Assembly (NCBI GenBank): GCA_000403295.2
Contig: KE159611.1
Span: 193,466 to 257,465, forward strand
From: Lachnospiraceae bacterium M18-1
GTDB lineage: Bacteria; Bacillota; Clostridia; Lachnospirales; Lachnospiraceae
Reading direction: 5' to 3'
DNA length: 64,000 nt
The position numbers and the translations under genes are program-made. Shown one piece after another: positions 36,567-46,089 of the stretch. How positions within the stretch are numbered: the stretch's first letter is position 1; every line of letters begins with the position of its first letter. The notes below the pieces were generated by a model, which saw only the letters and a program-made list of their open reading frames with translations, ran no database searches and was not told the DNA's origin.

Positions 36567-37415
36567 ATGGTCAGAATTTTCAGAACATCCCCGCCCTTCC
36601 CGTACCGCTTCGGATCTTTGTTCCGGATCTGCGGGCTGCTAATGCTTGTCTCCGAAATCTGGAAGCAGGCCTGTCTGACTTTTTTTCTGAATCACGGCTC
36701 CTATGACTGGAGATATTTTCCGTTTCAGCTCTGCAGCATCCCCATGTATATCCTCCTGCTGCTTCCGTATACAAAAACGTCCTTCCAGCGCAGGACCTGT
36801 TTCACCTTTCTTATGACCTTCGGACTGCTCGGCGGGATCGCTGTCTTTGCTGATACAAGCGGCCTTCACTATCCCCTCCCCTTATTGACCGTTCACTCCT
36901 ATGCATGGCATGTACTCCTGATCGGAATCGGAATCCTGTCCGCCGCCGCTTATGATTCGGAAGGATACGCCCCCCTTTCAGAAGTTAATTCGGAAGGATC
37001 GGCTGTCTCGCGCAAAATCCGATCGGCAGATGCTGCCGTCTCTCCTGAGTCTATCTCGGCAGATGCTGCGGTTCTCCCGCAGGTCCATTCTAAGCGGAGG
37101 TCCGTCTCTCCATGCCTGCGTGATTTTACATGCGCCGCTCTTTTATATCTGGCCTGCTGTGTCGCTGCCGCTGTGATCAACCACATTTGCGGCCGCTTTG
37201 GAATCATCAATATGTTTTACATCAATCCGGCATACCGCATGGAACAGATTATATTTTACGATCTGGTTCCGCTGCTTGGCAACCTCACTGTAATCTTCTT
37301 ATACATCGGCATGACCATCCTTGGAGCAGGCCTCCTGTTTCTTTTATGGAAATTGCTCCTCCGCTATGCCGCTAAATGCCGCATTCATCATTCCGGAACA
37401 GGTCGTCCCGCGTAA
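36567..37415 (+). CDS. YwaF/TIGR02206-like membrane protein with a repeat insertion
   Basis: 282 residues, about six helices. The N-terminal half has SEIWKQACLTFFLNHG and FPFQLCSIPMYILLLL, the hallmark of the YwaF family of unknown function. Between helices 4 and 5 is a hydrophilic segment (about 127-185) with a duplicated SADAAVxP unit, not expected in the family, which is usually near 230 residues. GGAGATTTTTATT precedes the start. The 3' end overlaps the convergent MATE gene by 44 bases. Confidence 0.7.
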   Translation: MVRIFRTSPPFPYRFGSLFRICGLLMLVSEIWKQACLTFFLNHGSYDWRYFPFQLCSIPMYILLLLPYTKTSFQRRTCFTFLMTFGLLGGIAVFADTSGLHYPLPLLTVHSYAWHVLLIGIGILSAAAYDSEGYAPLSEVNSEGSAVSRKIRSADAAVSPESISADAAVLPQVHSKRRSVSPCLRDFTCAALLYLACCVAAAVINHICGRFGIINMFYINPAYRMEQIIFYDLVPLLGNLTVIFLYIGMTILGAGLLFLLWKLLLRYAAKCRIHHSGTGRPA

Positions 37416-38766
37416 TATTGTTGAGCCATTTTCCGCTGCGGTAATGCCTGAGTACCCATGGCCATTTTACAAATTCATCGGTACACAGAAGAAAATAGAC
37501 CCACATGACCGGGAGTTTGAACACAAACGCTGCCAGGAATCCAAGAGGGACCCCATAGCACCACATGACGATCGTATCACAGATAAATCCAAATCTGCTG
37601 TCGCCTCCTGCCCGGAAGGCCCCTGCGATCAGCGTGGTATTGACTGCCGCTCCCATAATATAATATGTATTGATCCACAGCATGCATTTCAGATAATGCA
37701 TAGCCTGTTCGCTCAGGGACGAAGATGCGTATGTCAGTACAACGGGCATAGCGGCCACCACGATCAACCCTCCGATCGCGCCGGAGATCACGGTCAGCTT
37801 CATAAGCTTTTTCGCACCGTCCCGTGCTTCTTCTATCTTATTTTCCCCGATTACATTTCCAAGCAGGATCCCCCCTGCATTTGCCATTCCAAAACAAAGT
37901 ATGGTTCCGAAATTGCGTACCACGACGACAAAGGAATTGGCGGCAACCGCATCCGTCCCCATATGTCCCATGACGACCGAATACATTGCAAATGCCACGC
38001 TCCATACGATATCGTTTCCCAGAGCCGGCAGAGAAAGTCTTACAAAATCTTTGAACAGCAGCCGGTTTCGTACAAACAGATATCGGAGGTTCAGCTTGAT
38101 GGTACTTTTGAAATAAGATACCACAAAGCAGGCAATGAGCTCGGTCAGCCTTGAAATGGACGTGGCAAGTCCCACTCCTGCCGCTCCAAGCCTGGGAGCG
38201 CCGAATAATCCGAAGATAAAGACCGCATTCAGGATGATATTGAGCGAGAAAGCAAGGATATTGAGCGCCGTACTGATGACAACCTGTTCCACACTGCGCA
38301 GGATTGCCAGGTAAACCTCCGCAATACCGCAGCACAGATAGCTGAGGCTCATAAAACGCAGATAGGAAGCGCCTACCGCGATCAGCTCCGCATCATTGGT
38401 AAAGAGCTCCATCATCATATCTGGAATGAGAAGCGCACTCCCGCAGAATGCTATGGAGATCGCCAGTGAAAAACGAAGCGCAATTCCCTCTACAACCTGA
38501 ATCGCTTCCAGATTCCCTTTGCCGTAATACTGTGCGCACAATATAGTGGCTCCCGTACCCAGCCCGTAAAATACCATAAAAAGAATATTGGCATACTGAG
38601 AAGCCAGCGATACGGCGGATATGGCCGACTGACCCACATAATTCAGCATGATCACATCCGCCGAGCTGACGGCGGAACTCAGCAGATTCTGGATGATGAT
38701 CGGCAGCACCAGTTTAAATATCCGTCCGTAAAAAGTCCTTTTTTCTGTTACGTTGTTCTGCAGCAT
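37372..38766 (-). CDS. MATE family efflux transporter, second gene
   Basis: 464 residues from the ATG at 38766, which has a CAGGAGATAAAA ribosome region; the open frame extends 84 bases upstream without a site. About twelve helices; LPIIIQNLLSSAVSSADVIML is the N-terminal MATE signature, and CAQYYGKGNLEAIQ follows. It is 91 bases downstream of the AGCS symporter gene and may be the last gene of that cluster. The final 14 codons overlap the 3' end of the YwaF-like gene on the other strand. Confidence 0.9.
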   Translation of the reverse strand: MLQNNVTEKRTFYGRIFKLVLPIIIQNLLSSAVSSADVIMLNYVGQSAISAVSLASQYANILFMVFYGLGTGATILCAQYYGKGNLEAIQVVEGIALRFSLAISIAFCGSALLIPDMMMELFTNDAELIAVGASYLRFMSLSYLCCGIAEVYLAILRSVEQVVISTALNILAFSLNIILNAVFIFGLFGAPRLGAAGVGLATSISRLTELIACFVVSYFKSTIKLNLRYLFVRNRLLFKDFVRLSLPALGNDIVWSVAFAMYSVVMGHMGTDAVAANSFVVVVRNFGTILCFGMANAGGILLGNVIGENKIEEARDGAKKLMKLTVISGAIGGLIVVAAMPVVLTYASSSLSEQAMHYLKCMLWINTYYIMGAAVNTTLIAGAFRAGGDSRFGFICDTIVMWCYGVPLGFLAAFVFKLPVMWVYFLLCTDEFVKWPWVLRHYRSGKWLNNITRDDLFRNDECGI

Positions 38767-38857
38767 TTTTATCTCCTGTCCTGTATATAAAATTTTTTCT
38801 AAGGTTTCCAAATCTTTCCTAAGTATAACCGATTTTATATACCCGTTCAAGACAGAG

Positions 38858-40264
38858 TCATTGATTATCTATCACGACCCTGCGCAGCCTCCACAGACAC
38901 AGCAGATTGGGAAGCGCCATAAACGAATTGAACAGGTCGGACAATGTCCATACAAAGTCCAATGACAGAACTGCCCCCAGATATACGGCAAAAATATATA
39001 ACATATGATACTGCCTTAATCCATTTTGTCCCCACAAATACCGGACCGCGCACTCTCCGTAAAAATTCCAGCCGATGATCGTAGCAAAAGCGAATAAGAC
39101 CAATGCCGCCGACAGGACCAGGCTTCCATCTACAAACATGCCGCCTGATATCCGAAGAACAGAAAATCCCTTTTGGAGTAAACCGTCTAACTGGGAAAAT
39201 GCAAGGAAACAGAGCTGGTCAGGCGAGGCATGCAAAAACAGTTCGGGATGGCTCAGCATACTGCTGACTACCGCAATTCCTGTAATCGCACACATCACTA
39301 CCGTATCCCAGAATGTACCGGTCATAGATACCAGCCCCTGCTGTCTGGGTGAACCGGTACGGGCAGCTGCGGCAGCCATTGGAATAGACCCCAGTCCCGC
39401 TTCATTGGTAAACAGCCCCCGGGAGATTCCTGCCCGCATCCCGGTCATGACCGCTGTACCTGCTGCTCCGCCTATAACCGAACGCGAGGAGACTGCGGAC
39501 CGTAGTATGACCAGCAGTGTTTCTGGAAGAACTCCCCGATTCAGCCAGATCAGCAGAAAGCAGCCGCCCAGATAAAAAATACTCATGAAGGGCACAAGCC
39601 ATGTACAGATTTTAGCAATCTGACCTGCCCCTCCCACGATCACAACGCCTGTAAGGGCTGCCGCCGCGATTCCGATCAGCTGCGGTGATATTGCTTTCTG
39701 CTCCAGAACCGCGGCTGTAATGGAATGTGACTGTACGCTGCTTCCCATCCCCAGCGATACCAGGATCACCGAAAATGCAAACACGACCGCGGCGCTTTTC
39801 TGATGAAGCACGTGTTCCATCACATACATAGGGCCGCCCCGAAATGTACCATCCTCCTGCTTCACACGGAAGCGTACAGAAAGATAGCATTCAGCGTAAC
39901 AGGTAGCGATCCCCAGCACACCGGTGATCCAGCACCAGAAAACGGCTCCCGGGCCACCGATGGCAACTGCCGTGGATATCCCGATAATATTTCCCGTTCC
40001 GATGGTTGCCGCAAGGGATGTGGCAAGTGCGGAAAAGGGCGAAACATTCCCTTCCCGGCCTGCCTTTTCCTTCTTCCGGCTTCCGGCCTCCTCCCGGCTC
40101 TCATCCGGACCGGAAATGCTGAGCCGGATTCCCATGGGAATCTTTCTCTGGATCACATGCAGGCGAACCGTAAAGTAAACATGGGTGCCCAGCAGGACCA
40201 CAAGCATGGGCAGGCTCCACAGAAGTTTCTGCAGAGACTGAACAGCATCAATAATACAGGACAT
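38858..40264 (-). CDS. Alanine/glycine:cation symporter (AGCS) family protein
   Basis: 468 residues, about ten helices. FSALATSLAATIGTGNIIGISTAVAIGGPGAVFW is split over helices 2-3 and typical of AGCS carriers, as are RFRVKQEDGTFRGGPMYVME and NEAGLGSIPMAAAAA. These import Ala or Gly with Na+. The N-terminal loop (about 46-72) is charged and longer than normal. It starts 29 bases after the hybrid kinase, which might control or respond to it. Substrate preference is not readable. Confidence 0.88.
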   Translation of the reverse strand: MSCIIDAVQSLQKLLWSLPMLVVLLGTHVYFTVRLHVIQRKIPMGIRLSISGPDESREEAGSRKKEKAGREGNVSPFSALATSLAATIGTGNIIGISTAVAIGGPGAVFWCWITGVLGIATCYAECYLSVRFRVKQEDGTFRGGPMYVMEHVLHQKSAAVVFAFSVILVSLGMGSSVQSHSITAAVLEQKAISPQLIGIAAAALTGVVIVGGAGQIAKICTWLVPFMSIFYLGGCFLLIWLNRGVLPETLLVILRSAVSSRSVIGGAAGTAVMTGMRAGISRGLFTNEAGLGSIPMAAAAARTGSPRQQGLVSMTGTFWDTVVMCAITGIAVVSSMLSHPELFLHASPDQLCFLAFSQLDGLLQKGFSVLRISGGMFVDGSLVLSAALVLFAFATIIGWNFYGECAVRYLWGQNGLRQYHMLYIFAVYLGAVLSLDFVWTLSDLFNSFMALPNLLCLWRLRRVVIDNQ

Positions 40265-40293
40265 GAAATAACCTTCCGTGGGACCTATTGCTT

Positions 40294-41685
40294 CTATGTA
40301 TATGAATCTTCCTTCCCGGATATGAATGACAATTTCTCCAGAAGGATATTCACATCAATGGGCTTTGAAAGAAATTCATCCATCCCGCTTTCCATTGCCC
40401 TGTCCCGGTCTTCCTTGAATGTATTGGCCGTGCAGGCGAATATCGGAATAGTCTTTGCGTCCGGCCTGTCCAGCTCCCGTATCTTTTTTGAAGCGCTGCA
40501 TCCATCCATGACCGGCATCTGCATATCCATCAATATAATGTCAAATTCTCCGGGGGTGGATTCTTTAAATATGCGGACTGCCTGCTGTCCGTTTTCCGCA
40601 TGGACCACCTGGAACCCCCTTTCTGTCAAAATTTCGAGCAGGATTTCCCAATTCAGCTCATTGTCCTCCGCCAGCAGGATCCGGATCCTTTTCCCGCCGC
40701 CAGGCTTCTTTTTTGTTCCCGGACAGCCGCTGCTTCGGGACATCTGCTTCCTGTAATCCGGCGTCCCTTCTGCAATGGCGGAAGGAATGACTACGGTAAA
40801 TATGCTCCCCTGGCCGACCTTGCTCTCCACAAGTATCTTTCCGCCCATGGACTCTACGATCAGACGGCTTAACGGCATGCCGAGACCGGTTCCCTTTACC
40901 TCCCCGGACAACGTATTTTGTTCCTGGCTGAACAATTCGAATATCTTTTCCACAAATTCTTCGCTCATTCCGATCCCTGTGTCTTCACAGCAGTACCGCA
41001 TCTCCACACGGCTTTTATCTATTCTTCTCTGACTTACCGACAGGGTGATCTGTCCGCCTGCGGGAGTGAATTTAGCGGCATTTCCGACAATGTTCATCAA
41101 GACCTGTTTGATTCGTGTTTCATCGGTTTCTATACAGGGTATGGAAATTTCCTTCTTGATCGTAAATCCCACACCCCGGTTTACAATATTGTCATGCTGC
41201 ATGGACCAGACAGCGTCCAGCATGGTTTCCAGCATGACCGGTTCCATGACCAGATCCACTTTTCCGGCCTGCAGCTTAGATACATCCAGAACGTCATTTA
41301 CAAGGGCGAGCAGATAGTTGGCCGTGCCGTAGGATTTTTGGATCCAATCCTTGACCTGTTCTTTTTGCTGCGCCTGTTCCACCTTGTCGATATTGAGCAT
41401 CATCATATGATTCAGTCCGATCAGACCGTTGAGCGGGGTTCGTATCTCATGGCTCATATTGGATAAAAATTCACTCTGTGCCTTTGCCTTTTCCGCCGCC
41501 GTCCTTGAATTTTGACGGGATATCATGATGGCCGGCAATATCAGGAAAACGGACAGCATGATGAACACCGGCATGTTTGATGCTGTTTTATACAACTGCC
41601 AGATATAGACTCCCGCCGAAATACTAAAGCTTGTCACGCTGAGACCGGACAGGATCATACGTATTATTTTACTTTCTTTATTCAT
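40294..41685 (-). CDS. Short hybrid histidine kinase with receiver domain
   Basis: 463 residues. Two helices (about 10-30 and 39-56) with almost no external loop, so it has no real extracellular sensor. HisKA follows at once: NMSHEIRTPLNGLIG with His79; the ATPase has NAAKFTPAGG and GTGLGMPLSR; the receiver has Asp387 (DMQMP). A DNA-binding output domain is absent. It is 15 bases downstream of the Ig-like surface protein, so a partner membrane protein may provide the input signal. The kinase lacks PAS or HAMP modules. Confidence 0.85.
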   Translation of the reverse strand: MNKESKIIRMILSGLSVTSFSISAGVYIWQLYKTASNMPVFIMLSVFLILPAIMISRQNSRTAAEKAKAQSEFLSNMSHEIRTPLNGLIGLNHMMMLNIDKVEQAQQKEQVKDWIQKSYGTANYLLALVNDVLDVSKLQAGKVDLVMEPVMLETMLDAVWSMQHDNIVNRGVGFTIKKEISIPCIETDETRIKQVLMNIVGNAAKFTPAGGQITLSVSQRRIDKSRVEMRYCCEDTGIGMSEEFVEKIFELFSQEQNTLSGEVKGTGLGMPLSRLIVESMGGKILVESKVGQGSIFTVVIPSAIAEGTPDYRKQMSRSSGCPGTKKKPGGGKRIRILLAEDNELNWEILLEILTERGFQVVHAENGQQAVRIFKESTPGEFDIILMDMQMPVMDGCSASKKIRELDRPDAKTIPIFACTANTFKEDRDRAMESGMDEFLSKPIDVNILLEKLSFISGKEDSYT

Positions 41686-41700
41686 ACCTCCACCTTCTAT

Positions 41701-43935
41701 TCATATTTTCTTTCTCAGCACAGATGCGGCTCCTGCCAGTACAAAACAAAGTACAAGCCAGAATACTGCCGGACTTTTTTCCTGTTCCGTATCCTGAATC
41801 CGTGTATTTCTGGCCGGCATCGGGTCCGCATTTCTGAAAATTCTGGTAATCGGTTTCAGAACTTTCCCTGCCAGCTGCTTCTGTTCTTCGATCCTAAACG
41901 TTATCTGCTCCTTTTCCTGATTTCCCGCCAGATCCTCTGCCAGAACCAGAATCTGATAATCTCCGGGCTCCTGAAACGACCTGGTAAAAATCTGGCAATC
42001 CGCTTCCAGCTTCATTTTTTCGCGGTTTATCATGATCTCTTTCAGGTATTCCCCTTTTCCATCCACGGAAATACTGACTGCAGCCATATCCTCGTATGAA
42101 CTGCCGTCTTCCACATCATAGACCCGGATCCTGGGCGGAGTATGGTCAATCTGGAACACGGCCTCCGCCGTAGCTTCGTTTCCTGCAGCATCCACAGCTT
42201 TAATCTGCAGCATCCTCACCCCTTCCTTTGTCACTTTTTTTCCTGCGGTATAGAATGCTCCATCCAGAAAAATATCATAAGAATAGTCGGTCGCATCCTG
42301 AACAACCTCTTCTTTTCCGTAATTCCACTGAAAATACGGTACATATACCCCCTGCATCTGATCTACATAGCGAATTACCGGATTGGTCTGATCTACAATG
42401 ACCTGGCTGTCCTGCCTGCTCTCATGGCCTGCCCTGTCCTTTGCGGTCATATGGATGTCATAAACCCCGTCCTCTTCCAGCATAATGTCCCATTCGATCT
42501 CCTGGGGGCCGGAAAAGGGCTCCGGCTCTTTCTTTTTTTCCTCCATCAGCTCTCTCTTTTTGTCGGAGGTAACTTTCCAGACCTCCATACTTGCAGATGC
42601 AAGGTCGTTTTCTTCCTGAATCCGCATTTTGCCTTTTACAGGCTGTCCTGCGATCATATGGTCATGAATCTCATCACTTTGAATGGCAGGAGCATTCTTG
42701 TCAATATAGACCAGTCTGCTTTCTGACTGAAAATTACCTGCCCAGTCCAATACCTCGACAACTACGGGAATACCTTTTCCTCCTTCTGAAGAGATATCTA
42801 CTGTAAATCCGTCCTCCATAGATATGATTCCCGTTTGGTATCCATTTTCCCGATGTACCGTGACCTCTCCTCCGACATAGCATTTCAGGCACTGGATCCC
42901 GGAGCTCAAGTCCGGATCCGAAACTTTTACATTCACTCTCAACGGATCCGAGCGCCAGGCATCTATCTTTCCCTCCGCTTCAATCCGGATGTCCGGAGGC
43001 TGTCTCTCACAGAGGAGCACTGCCGACATTCCAGATTCTGACCGGTTCCCGGCTTTATCCACGGCATAGGCCTCTACCCTTCCATGGAATCCCGGATTCA
43101 GTATGAGGCTGCCGCTGTCTCCTGTCAGCGTTTCTGCAGCCCCATCCCCTGTCCTGTAGTAAATCGCTTCCATACCGCTTCCCTCATCCGTGCTTTTCAA
43201 TGTCAGTTCTATAGGTTCGTTTGTCAGGATGGAATCGTCCCTGATTGCCCTGTTGTACAAAAAATGAACCTTTGACGGCTTTTTCGTATCGATCAGAAAA
43301 TAGATTTCTTTTTCAAAAACGGTCTCCGGTTCGGCCGGCGGCAGGAAATCATTTTTCGGTGTATCATCTTTTGAAAAATCATCCTCTGCATCTTTCTCAG
43401 CCTTTTCCACTGATCCATTTTCTGCCAAACCGGCTCCTTCTGTTCCATCCATGTCAGTTCTGCTATCTCCTGAACTGCTTTCTCCAGCATCACTTCCTTC
43501 CAATTCATTTTCTCCTGTTCCGCTTCCTCCTGTTCCGTTTCCTTCTTCTCCATTTTCATCCGGTCCGCTGAGATCCTTTTCCATCCATACACGAAGTACA
43601 TTTCTTCCATCTTTGAAATCTTCTTTTCCAAGATAAACGCTTTCTTGGTCCTGGCCTTCCATCAGCTCTAAACTGCCCGTTTTTTTACTGTTGTCTGCTG
43701 ATAAAAATTCATATTTGGTAACCGCATCCGCCTGTTTATGGATAATACGTACTTCCGGAGCCGCTTTATAATAGCCCTGATTGCCGTCTGCCTCTTCGTA
43801 AAGAATCTCCGGCATGTGGAGGTCTTCCATTGACCGTCTCTGTTCTCTGATTTCCTGCCCTGCATAGGCTGTAACCGCATATACTGAGAGAAGTACCGCA
43901 GTACCTGTTCCCAGCAGATGCATCTTTATCCTCAT
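41701..43935 (-). CDS. Secreted Ig-like repeat surface protein with C-terminal membrane anchor
   Basis: 744 residues. A signal peptide covers about residues 1-26 (LLGTGTAVLLSVYAVTAYA). A disordered acidic linker (about 115-205; Gly, Glu, Ser, Asp-rich) follows. Then come at least five Ig-like units that each end in a phrase such as AVDKAGNRS, VLDWAGNFQ, AKDRAGHES, AVDAAGNEA or AEDLAGNQE. The C-terminal helix (about 718-738) ends in RKKI, a membrane anchor and not an LPXTG signal. The phrase is typical of bacterial Ig-like (Big_3/Big_4-type) domains. It sits between the pseudokinase and the hybrid kinase genes with gaps of 40 and 15 bases, so the three are likely co-expressed. Confidence 0.8.
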   Translation of the reverse strand: MRIKMHLLGTGTAVLLSVYAVTAYAGQEIREQRRSMEDLHMPEILYEEADGNQGYYKAAPEVRIIHKQADAVTKYEFLSADNSKKTGSLELMEGQDQESVYLGKEDFKDGRNVLRVWMEKDLSGPDENGEEGNGTGGSGTGENELEGSDAGESSSGDSRTDMDGTEGAGLAENGSVEKAEKDAEDDFSKDDTPKNDFLPPAEPETVFEKEIYFLIDTKKPSKVHFLYNRAIRDDSILTNEPIELTLKSTDEGSGMEAIYYRTGDGAAETLTGDSGSLILNPGFHGRVEAYAVDKAGNRSESGMSAVLLCERQPPDIRIEAEGKIDAWRSDPLRVNVKVSDPDLSSGIQCLKCYVGGEVTVHRENGYQTGIISMEDGFTVDISSEGGKGIPVVVEVLDWAGNFQSESRLVYIDKNAPAIQSDEIHDHMIAGQPVKGKMRIQEENDLASASMEVWKVTSDKKRELMEEKKKEPEPFSGPQEIEWDIMLEEDGVYDIHMTAKDRAGHESRQDSQVIVDQTNPVIRYVDQMQGVYVPYFQWNYGKEEVVQDATDYSYDIFLDGAFYTAGKKVTKEGVRMLQIKAVDAAGNEATAEAVFQIDHTPPRIRVYDVEDGSSYEDMAAVSISVDGKGEYLKEIMINREKMKLEADCQIFTRSFQEPGDYQILVLAEDLAGNQEKEQITFRIEEQKQLAGKVLKPITRIFRNADPMPARNTRIQDTEQEKSPAVFWLVLCFVLAGAASVLRKKI

Positions 43936-43975
43936 CTATAGTTCCTCCTTTGTCCTGTACCATTTGCGCAGCATG

Positions 43976-45463
43976 TTATTTTGCGTCAATTTCCGGATTG
44001 TCTGCTTCTTCTGCCTTCTGATCATTTTCCAGAAGTTCTAAATTCGGATAAAAACCTTCCAGAATCTCCAGTTCCTTCCTACGTTCTTCCTTTGTCATAG
44101 CTTCCATTCCTGCCAGAACCTCCAGAGACTTTTCTGCCAGCGCCTCCGAATCCGGAATGCGCGACAGAGCCTCCTTAGCTGTCTCTAGCGCAATCTCTCT
44201 GCTCTGTTCCATTTCCAACGTGATCCGCCTGAGATATGCGGCTTCCAGCAGTTCTTTCCGTATCTCTGTCCCGCACAATTCCTGATAGGCATCCAAAGCC
44301 TGCTCCTTCATCTCCTCCCGGTCATATGCAGCGGCCAGGTAACGGAACAATTCCCTTTTCAGTGCTTCTCCCTGCTCAATGATCTCCTGGTTGTCCGATG
44401 TTGTATTCTGAAATACATATTCCTGCAGGGAATCCACATTTTCTTCCAGTTCTTTCATTCCATCCTGCGGATACTCCCGGTTTCCCTGTTCTTTAAAATC
44501 CGGCTTTTTTATTTCCTGTCTTGTGTTCTCTTCTTTGTCATCCTGTATGCTCCTTTCCATTTCCTGACTTTCCAGTTTCATCTTTTCCTGCCCCTCTGGC
44601 CCCATCTCTGTCCAGTTCTGGTCCTGTTCCTCTGATTTCCTGTTTTTCATAAAATTTAGCAATAATACTGCAAGAATTCCTGCTATGATCAGCAGCAATA
44701 TCCGCCATTTCTTCCATTCCTTTTTCTGCTCTTTTTTCCCTGGTTTCCGGTTTCGGCCGCGGAGGGACGGAAGTTCTTTATGAACCTGTTTTAAATCTTC
44801 ATATTGTTTTTTTGAATTTTTACAAAGACATTTGTCAATGATCTTTTCCAGCCGGTTTTCCTCCCGGCTTGTTAATGAAGGCTCAACATGTACGTTAGCC
44901 AGTATGAATTGTATGGTCTTGGCATAACCATATAGATCCAGGGAAATTCTTGTATTTTCCCTGATGTGAACGATTGGTTTTACAAAATGTTCCCGCATGG
45001 CCCGCTTCTGCATATTCCGCAGGACAAATTCATTGCTTTCTGCTTTCAGATCCAATAATAGTAGCTTTCCTTCTGCTGTCACAAGCACGCTGTATGGATT
45101 CACATAGCGGTATCCCTGATTACTGAAACATTTGTGAAAGTGTTCAAGCTGGCAGAGAAGTTCTCTCATCCACTCAAACAGAAGTGCTTTTTCCATTTCC
45201 TTACAGCGTTTCAGCCTGTAGATCAGCAGTTCTCCCTGTATATAGTCCATTGCAGGCCGGCAACGTCCTCCATGTTCTATAAACTTTAAAACGTCATAAT
45301 GATCTTGAATTGATAAATCCACCCCTTTCTGTATGATTTGTACTCGCTTTTCTTTAAAAAATTGAAAACTATAACCAGAACCGATCTTGATAAAACAGAT
45401 TTCACATGATTTGGATTCAGAGTAATAGTATGATACTTTATTTTTGGCAAAATTGCAAGCCAT
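43976..45463 (-). CDS. Membrane pseudokinase with extracellular helical repeats (EssB-like layout)
   Basis: 495 residues. Residues about 1-235 look like a degenerate protein kinase: the expected catalytic HRDxKxxN is replaced by YRYVNPYSVLV (about 117-127) and the metal-binding DFG by DLK. A basic stretch leads to a membrane helix (about 252-269). The outside part is Glu/Lys-rich coiled coil, then helical hairpins resembling TPRs (about 380-470). EssB of type VII secretion has the same order of parts, but no ESX genes are near. It is the first gene before the Ig-like protein. The 5' side abuts the mobile island, and the ribosome site is poor, so the true promoter may have been displaced. Confidence 0.6.
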   Translation of the reverse strand: MACNFAKNKVSYYYSESKSCEICFIKIGSGYSFQFFKEKRVQIIQKGVDLSIQDHYDVLKFIEHGGRCRPAMDYIQGELLIYRLKRCKEMEKALLFEWMRELLCQLEHFHKCFSNQGYRYVNPYSVLVTAEGKLLLLDLKAESNEFVLRNMQKRAMREHFVKPIVHIRENTRISLDLYGYAKTIQFILANVHVEPSLTSREENRLEKIIDKCLCKNSKKQYEDLKQVHKELPSLRGRNRKPGKKEQKKEWKKWRILLLIIAGILAVLLLNFMKNRKSEEQDQNWTEMGPEGQEKMKLESQEMERSIQDDKEENTRQEIKKPDFKEQGNREYPQDGMKELEENVDSLQEYVFQNTTSDNQEIIEQGEALKRELFRYLAAAYDREEMKEQALDAYQELCGTEIRKELLEAAYLRRITLEMEQSREIALETAKEALSRIPDSEALAEKSLEVLAGMEAMTKEERRKELEILEGFYPNLELLENDQKAEEADNPEIDAK

Positions 45464-45480
45464 TTTGTATTTTTCATCTT

Positions 45481-46089
45481 TTATTCACAAAATCTTGTTA
45501 AGTCCGCCCGCATTGCAACCTCCACACCGATTTCCTGCTTTCTCTTTAAATCCTTTTTCTGATTCGTGATAAATGAATCGACCGCATCAATCTCATACTT
45601 ACGGGAGACTTTGCAGCCTGTTCCAATATTCTGGATGTGTTCGAGTGTTTCTGTTTCTCTGTCAATAATCAGATGCTCTGTATAATCCCATGTAATAAAC
45701 TCCCAGTTTACGCCTTCCGGTCTTTGCTCTGACTTGATTTTTGTTACTCTATGATAGTCAAGTGTAATTTTGTTTATCATATCTGGTTTGCAGTTTCCGT
45801 CAAACACATACAAATCATCCATGCCAACGGTATCACGCACAAGGTCTGATAAATTCGTACCTTCGTAATCAAAATCAGCACACAGCGAGCCGCGGAACTT
45901 ATAGGTTTTTCCTTCAGTGTTGGTCAATTCCATTACCCAATCACCAATATCTGTAGCGAAAATCTCATTATACTCCTTGCCAAAATAAACCTCAATCGCA
46001 TCAAACAATCTGCCGGCATTTGCCTTTTCGATTTTAAAACTCTTGCTCCTGGTAAGGTGCTGTTCCACCTCTTTTTCCGGCTCTGGCAT
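45481..46089 (-). CDS. Hypothetical protein of mobile-element type, possibly truncated
   Basis: 202 residues, soluble. Part of it (EIFATDIGDWVMELTNTEGKTYKFRGSLCADFDYEG and DDLYVFDGNCKPDMINKI, split here) looks like a conserved hypothetical protein I associate with clostridial mobile elements. The N-terminus begins abruptly without a clear ribosome site. The last 25 residues, after an IGTGCKVSRKYEIDA motif, are short compared with what I remember of longer homologues. It lies between the pseudokinase gene and a recombinase fragment. No function can be assigned. Confidence 0.45.
   Translation of the reverse strand: MPEPEKEVEQHLTRSKSFKIEKANAGRLFDAIEVYFGKEYNEIFATDIGDWVMELTNTEGKTYKFRGSLCADFDYEGTNLSDLVRDTVGMDDLYVFDGNCKPDMINKITLDYHRVTKIKSEQRPEGVNWEFITWDYTEHLIIDRETETLEHIQNIGTGCKVSRKYEIDAVDSFITNQKKDLKRKQEIGVEVAMRADLTRFCE

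Noticed and set aside
43976..45463. Type VII (ESX) secretion locus based on the EssB-like protein
   Set aside because: No WXG100, EssC ATPase, EsaA or YukD-like gene lies nearby; only the domain layout is similar.
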